Shown here: positions 59,289 to 64,000 of the stretch, one piece after another
Position numbering within the stretch: position 1 is the stretch's first letter
Layout of the letters: each line of letters starts with the position of its first letter
From: Diacronema lutheri
Taxonomy: Eukaryota > Haptophyta > Pavlovophyceae > Pavlovales > Pavlovaceae
NCBI GenBank assembly: GCA_019448385.1
Contig: JAGTXO010000008.1
Span: forward strand, 806,001 to 870,000
Reading direction: 5' to 3'
DNA: 64,000 nucleotides
Program-made: the position numbers and the translations under genes
Notes under the pieces: model-generated
Database searches by the model: none
What the model saw: only the letters and a program-made list of their open reading frames with translations
Told to the model about the DNA's origin: nothing

Positions 59289-62200
59289 ATGCGCGTTCAG
59301 CCGACGGGCGCGGCGCGACCGCCCCCCAACGTGTCGCTGCAGCGCCCGCCGACGGCGTTGGCCAACCTGCCACTCGCGCGCCCGCCCACGGCAGGCGCAT
59401 CAGACGGCGGCGCGCAGCCGCCGCGCTCGGAGCGCGGCTCGGATCGCTCGACGTCCGCCGCGGGCGACGCGTGGCGAGCGAGCGGCGACGGCGGGCCGGC
59501 GCGCTCGCAGCGCGCATCGTCGCTCTCGACGGCGCGCACCGAGCCCAAGTCGCAGTGCACCGCCTCGCCTGGCTTCCCGCCCGCGCGCTCGCCACCCGTC
59601 GTGCCGCTCGGTCCGACGCCGCTCGTGGCGGCGCGCGGCCCCGCGTCCGCCTCGTCGGCCGGCGCGCCGAACAAGCTGGGCGAGCGCGCTCGCGCGCCGA
59701 CCACCACGCCCGCGCTCGCGCGGCCGGGCGCGCGGCGCGGTGCGCCGGACGAGGGCGAGGGCGGCGCGCAGCCGCGGTACGCACCGGGGGGTTGGGACGC
59801 GGAGCGGCGGCGCGGCGTGCTGCGCGCCGAGCTGCGTGACGCGCCGCCCGAGCCCGAGGTGCGCAACGCGGCCGATTTGACCGCCTGGCAGGCGTGGGCG
59901 ATGGAGATGGTGTCGCGAGTGCAGGCGCGCACGCACCCGCGCCGGCGGCTGCCGGACGGACGGTCCGGGCGCCTGCCGGTGTGGCGCACAACGCCGCAGG
60001 AGATGGGGCGCGTGTTCGGCCCGGGGCTTCGGCTCTACTTTGATTTGCTCCGCTTCCTCTGCGGTTTCTTCCTTATCGGCGCCATCTGCGCCTTCCCGTC
60101 GCTCGAGCTCAACGTGAGCGGCGGGCCGGACGAGCCGCGCTCGCTCAACCAGCGCGTGCTCGACATGACGGCCGAGCTGGGCATCTTCCTGTTCCCGCAG
60201 GGGTACTTGTACGCGACGTCGATCGGGCCGCGCATCGGCTGCACCACGCCCACCTGCCAGCGCGTCTCGTTGCTCACCATCGTACTCGACTGCACCTTCG
60301 TCGTCTGCGTGCTCGTCGGCGTGCGCGCGTTCTCCAAGCGAATCCGGCGCGTCGACCGCGAGATCGACATCGAGGTCACATCCGTGAGCGATTTCTCGGT
60401 GCAGCTGCGCGGCTTCCCGCACGACGTGACGCCCGCGCAGGTCCAGCAGCACGTCGAGCGCGTCATCGAGGCGCGCGCGCGCTCGCAACTCGCGTCGATC
60501 GGCCCTGCCGCGCTCGGTACCGCGCAGGGCCGCTTCGCGCGCGACTTTTACGCCGACCTGCTCGACGGCAGGAAGGCGGCGGTGTTCGAGGTGGTGCCGC
60601 TGCTCGACAACTACGCGCTCCTCGCCGCCGCGCTCGACAAGGCGCCGCTCGAGGCCGAGGCGGAGTACCTGGCGCGCCGCCTCGACAGACTGCGCGTGCT
60701 TGAGGGCACGGCCGCGCCGACCGGCGCGCGCGCTGCGTTGCTCGCGCGCGCGATCCGGTCGACGTCGGCGCGGCTGGCCGCGACGGACCCGAAGCTGCGC
60801 GACGTGCGCGCGCGCATCGCCGAGCAGATCACCGGCCGCACGCACCGCGTCGTCTCGGTGATCGTCTCGTTCCACCACGAGGCCGGACGCATCGAGGCGC
60901 TCACGGCGTTCTCGGCCGACCCGCTCCGGCGCGCGGCGGCCGCGCTCGGCGGCGTTGGACGGATCGATGAGCGGTACACGCCGCCACCGCAGTACGATGC
61001 GGTTGGGCGCATCCACACGGCGCGCCCGCGCGTCGTTGTGGCGCGCGAGCTCCCGGAGCCCGCCGACCTGATCCTCGAGAACTTTGCCTTCGAGGGGAAT
61101 CATGCTGCCAATTTCTTCCGCCGACGGCTGTCCGACCTTGCGGTGTTCGTGCTCCTCTTTGGCGGCTTTCTCATCTTCTTCTGGGCGGAGGTTGAGTCGA
61201 ACCGCGCCGAGTCGAAGGGCGCGATCCGCGAGGTCGGCTCGACGGCGTCGATCATCGCCGGCTGGGCGTCGCTCGTCGCGGTCGTCGCGAACGCGCTGCT
61301 GCGCGAGCTCGTCTCGCGCGCGGTCGCGTACGAGCGCCGCACGCTGCGCTCGCAGGTGCAGCTGGCGATCTCGCTCAAGGTGACGATCGCGCAGGTGGCC
61401 AACGTGGCGCTGATCGCGCCGCTCGTCTCGAGCGCCGCGCCCGCATGGCTGCCGATGCGCCTGTGCACGTCGCCCGAGGCGTCGTGCGGCGAGGACGGCG
61501 TCTGCTGCATCCTCGGCCCGCGCGGCCTCCTCTTCCGCGGCTCAGAGGCGGACGTGTCCGCGTCGTGGTTTGCAAATATTGGCGCGAAAATCCTGCTCAC
61601 GATGAGCGTCCAGCTCATCTTCTCGATCGGCGGCCCCATCGTCGGCGCGCTGCTCGCGCGCGCGCGCCGACGCCTCGCGCTCCCGACCGTCGTCACGCTC
61701 GAGGGCATGGTTCGGCTGCACCACGGCGCGCAGTTCGAGATCGCCGACCGTTACGGCGAGCTGCTCGCGTATGCAGCGGTCGTGCTCATCTACGCGCCCG
61801 GCCTGCCGCTCCTCTACCTGCTCGGCGCCGCGTATACAGGCGGGATTTTCTGGATCGACAAGTGGCTTCTCCTGACGAGCCACCCGCACCCGCCGCCCTA
61901 CGACACCAAGCTCGCCGAGCTCGCGGTGCGGCTGCTCCCGTCCTTCGTGCTCGCACACTGCCTCTTCGCCCTGCGCGTGTATGCGCTCACGCCCGGCGCC
62001 GGCCTTTCGCTCGGCAGCACCTTCCGCGTCGGCATCGTGCGCGTCGAGACGCGCGCCGAGGCGACACTCGCGCTCGACGACGGCACGCGCGCGCAGACGG
62101 AGGCGGGCTTCCTCGGGGCGTCGGTTGCTCTCGTCTTCTGCGCGCTCGCCTTTGGCCAACTGCCCGCGTACCTCACGCGCACCGCGCGCGAGCTCGTCCT

Positions 62201-62869
62201 CGACCTCGTCCGTCCGTACCGCGTCGGCGCGCCGCTCGAGGGCAACCCTCGGCTTGTCGACGCGATCGCTGGCTGCGAGCACCCGGTGCTCCGCCGCTCG
62301 CGCGACGGCGTGCTCTACACGCCCGCCGACGTGCGCGAGGTGAGCGGCCTCGAACGCTGCGCCGAGTGGCTCAGCCCGACGACGTGGTTCTTCAAGCTCA
62401 TCGGCATCCACCTCGAGCGGCGCAACGTGCCCCCCGACGTGTACCTCGCCGCCGCGCCCGTGCGCGTGCATCTTGACGAATCGCACGGGCACCAGTCGAG
62501 CTACTCGCCCGAGAATAACCCGTTCTGTGCGCGCGCACCTGTGTGGCGCAGCGTGCTGGCGCAGCGTGCTGGACGCGGCGGTGCGTGCTCACGCGCGCGC
62601 CCGCGGACCGACGCAACGCTCGCGCAGACAAAGCCGCGTTCATGTACGATGCGGGCGTCTCGGACGCCGAGGCCGGTGCCCCGCTCCTCCGGCCGGCACA
62701 CCTGCCGGCCGGCCAAGCCAAGTCGCCGTCGACCGCGTCGTACCGGTCGGCACCGACCGCGGGCGCCGCAACGCACGGCTCGCGCACTGCCTCCGCCGTC
62801 GGCACGCCACGCGAGGGCGAGGCCGCTTGGCGGCGCGAGCGCGTGTGCGCCGATGAGCTTGTCGGCTAG
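59289..62869 (+). CDS. Large multi-pass membrane protein, anoctamin/OSCA-like
   Basis: Exons 59289-62526 and 62628-62869, about 1,159 aa. The 101-bp intron (GTGCGC...GCGCAG) is placed because the frame changes and joins ENNPFY|KAAFMYDAGV. The first ~210 residues are disordered. TM1 near 255-275 (FDLLRFLCGFFLIGAICAF), TM2 near 325-345 (LLTIVLDCTFVVCVLVGVRA). A cytosolic block then has VTSVSDFSVQLRGFP and coiled-coil-like helices. It resumes membrane segments from LAVFVLLFGGFLIFFWAEVE onward (about 610-990, six or more). SDxSVxxRGxP before a long loop is seen in protist TMC/anoctamin/OSCA-like channels, so a lipid scramblase or mechanosensitive channel is likely. The family call is by pattern only. 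The C-terminal tail is Ser/Ala/Thr-rich. Confidence 0.65.
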
Positions 62870-63053
62870 TGACTCGTATATGCTAACGACGAGCGTTACG
62901 TCGAACAGCGGGGTCAGCACCAGCTGCGGGGGGACCGAGTGGCCAGGGTCGATTTCCGTGCGACTCGTATATTGGGGCGGCGTCGCGCAGCAGTGCGGCG
63001 TCGTCAAAAAGGAGACAAGGCGAGAGGCAATGGGCGATGGCACGCTACGCGCG
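62870..63053. other. Intergenic spacer
   Basis: 184 bp between convergent genes. It repeats the phrase GACTCGTATAT at 62871 and 62971 (a ~100-bp direct spacing). No coding sign. Confidence 0.5.
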
Positions 63054-63503
63054 TCATTGAAACAGCACAGCCCAAGCCGGGTAGCGTGCTCGGAGCTCCG
63101 CGCGCAGGTCGTCGATCCGGCGCGTGAGCACGGCGGCTTTCATCGCCGAAGGCGTCCGATCCGTCGCCGTCTGCTGCACGAGCGCGTCGCGCTGGGCGCA
63201 GTACTCGCCCCAGATCGCACGCTGCTGGCGTTCGCCGCCGATGGCCCTGCGCAGCCAGTGCTCCGTCGGCGTGTAGGCCGCCCAGACGGCCTGCAGCCAG
63301 CCGAGGACGACCGCGGCGCGCAGCGACTCGCGCGCGCGGGTGCGCTTGCTCGGCGCAAGCGCGCCGTCCGTGTCGTGCCGCGGCAAGGAAGCCGGAGCCG
63401 CGTTGGGGGCCACACGCGCCGTCTCAATGCCGCCCGCCGGCGCCCACCTCGATGCGCACGTGGGCACCACGAGAAACACGACCCATGTGAGCTCCGTCCG
63501 CAT
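63054..63503 (-). CDS. Small unknown secreted or anchored protein
   Basis: 149 aa. The N-terminus MRTELTWVVFLVVPTCASRW looks like a signal peptide (cleavage after CAS possible). The mature part is well composed: ESLRAAVVLGWLQAVWAAYT, EHWLRRAIGGERQQRAIWGE, and ending ELRARYPAWAVLFQ, mostly helical with several Trp and Tyr. No family recognised. It is convergent with the channel-like gene and divergent from NAC alpha (about 300 bp). Confidence 0.55.
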   Translation of the reverse strand: MRTELTWVVFLVVPTCASRWAPAGGIETARVAPNAAPASLPRHDTDGALAPSKRTRARESLRAAVVLGWLQAVWAAYTPTEHWLRRAIGGERQQRAIWGEYCAQRDALVQQTATDRTPSAMKAAVLTRRIDDLRAELRARYPAWAVLFQ

Positions 63504-63800
63504 CGTGCGAGTCCGGACGGCCGAACACGGTTCCGGGTCGCCACGCTCCGCTCTGACGCGCTGCTGAGAGGTGGGGCCCGTTGAGCGCGCGAGCGCGCGC
63601 GGTCACGCGGCGCCTGCAAGCGCGCGGGCGATCGCGCGGCGGTTCGGGCGCTCGCCGCGGCGCAACGTTTGGTTTTGAGCGGCGCTCTGACGGCAGGCCC
63701 GCGGGTTGCGCGCTCGCCTTCGCGCTCCGCGCGCGCGCGCGCGCGATCGCGCGCGCGCGCGTTTGGCCGCACGTGCCAGGCGCGGCACTCGAGGGCCAGC
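63504..63800. promoter_or_regulatory. Divergent region before NAC alpha
   Basis: 297 bp with (GC)n-rich runs (CGCGCGCGCGCGCGATCGCG near 63730) and no coding signature. It should hold the promoters of both flanking genes. No specific element recognised. Confidence 0.4.
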
Positions 63801-64000
63801 ATGTCCAAAAAGGAGGAGGAGCGCATCGAGGACGAGGAGGAGGACGACGACGACGACGACGACGATGACGACGTGCCTGACCTGGATGACGTGGAGGGCG
63901 AGGGCGGCGGTGAGGGGGATGACGCGCGGGGGAAGCAGAGCCGCAGCGAAAAGAAGAGCCGGAAGGCCATGCAAAAGCTCGGCATGAAGCCGGTGCCGGG
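63801..64000 (+). CDS. NACA: Nascent polypeptide-associated complex subunit alpha, N-terminal part
   Basis: Starts at ATG 63801 (MSKKEEERIEDEEEDDDD) and continues past the window edge after 66 codons. An acidic, Asp-rich N-terminus precedes QSRSEKKSRKAMQKLGMKPV, which is the near-invariant start of the NAC domain (RSEKKARKAMxKLGxKxVxG) that contacts ribosomal RNA and the beta subunit. NAC binds nascent chains at the ribosome exit and prevents mistargeting to the ER. The D-run here is longer than in most homologues. The UBA domain lies outside the window. Confidence 0.95.
   Translation, partial: MSKKEEERIEDEEEDDDDDDDDDDVPDLDDVEGEGGGEGDDARGKQSRSEKKSRKAMQKLGMKPVP

Noticed and set aside
62527-63584. 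Extending the channel-like protein in its first frame to 63584
   Set aside because: After 62526 the residue composition collapses to Arg/Pro/Ala. A GTGCGC...GCGCAG intron leads to a short, well-composed final exon ending at 62869.
1-64000. tRNA or rRNA genes
   Set aside because: I saw no convincing T-loop (GGTTCRANNCC) with matching acceptor stems and no rRNA-like stretch. A covariance search would be needed to exclude them.

Overview
The window looks like nuclear DNA of a very GC-rich unicellular alga. Four observations support this: dense genes with short GT-AG introns (83-142 bp); a Der/EngA GTPase that carries a signal-peptide-like leader, as expected for a complex plastid; a peroxisomal enzyme ending in SKL; and many eukaryote-specific families (NSUN4-like, RIOX, AIMP1-like, NAC alpha). 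A haptophyte, possibly a Pavlova-like one, fits the base composition and the targeting leader. That assignment is inference; no marker gene in the window settles it.

Layout. 1-1180: the end of a glyoxylate/succinic-semialdehyde reductase and an unknown 222-aa protein. 1215-3290: a decayed fragment and one end of a large mobile element. 3454-4690: a 580-bp-arm foldback element. 4759-16659: ten compact host genes (TIR-like membrane protein, NSUN4-like RNA m5C methyltransferase, sulfotransferase-like protein, AIMP1-like tRNA-binding protein, RIOX-type JmjC oxygenase, CCR4-like EEP phosphatase, two-TM protein, peroxisomal SDR, Erv/ALR sulfhydryl oxidase). 16783-36013: a giant element whose minus-strand gene, read through two introns, encodes about 6,200 residues. 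36-47 kb: a graveyard of mobile or viral-like remnants (LINE-like fragment, USP-type peptidase, frameshifted Pif1 helicase, nested palindromic MITEs, a frameshifted coding remnant). 48-64 kb: host genes again (RRM + EF-2-like GTPase, poly-Asp membrane protein, Der GTPase, large multi-pass membrane protein, NAC alpha), split by a 3-kb minisatellite and poly-G/C region.

The main discovery candidate is the giant gene at 17132-36013. Along one conceptual polypeptide it carries a C48/Ulp1-like peptidase domain, a second Ulp1-like domain, a YqaJ-type PD-(D/E)XK nuclease, a chromodomain with aromatic cage, and a C-terminal Fanzor (eukaryotic TnpB-like RuvC) nuclease with intact D/E/D residues and an acidic tail. 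Directly downstream lies a ~310-bp block that recurs, inverted, at 2934-3212 beside a decayed copy of the same gene. I read it as the element's terminal inverted repeat and a candidate location for the guide (omega) RNA. The exon joins come from reading frames and splice motifs seen here; transcript data would be decisive.

Long open frames on both strands are normal at this GC content. Genes were therefore called on motifs, residue composition and splice-consistent frame changes, not on open-frame length.
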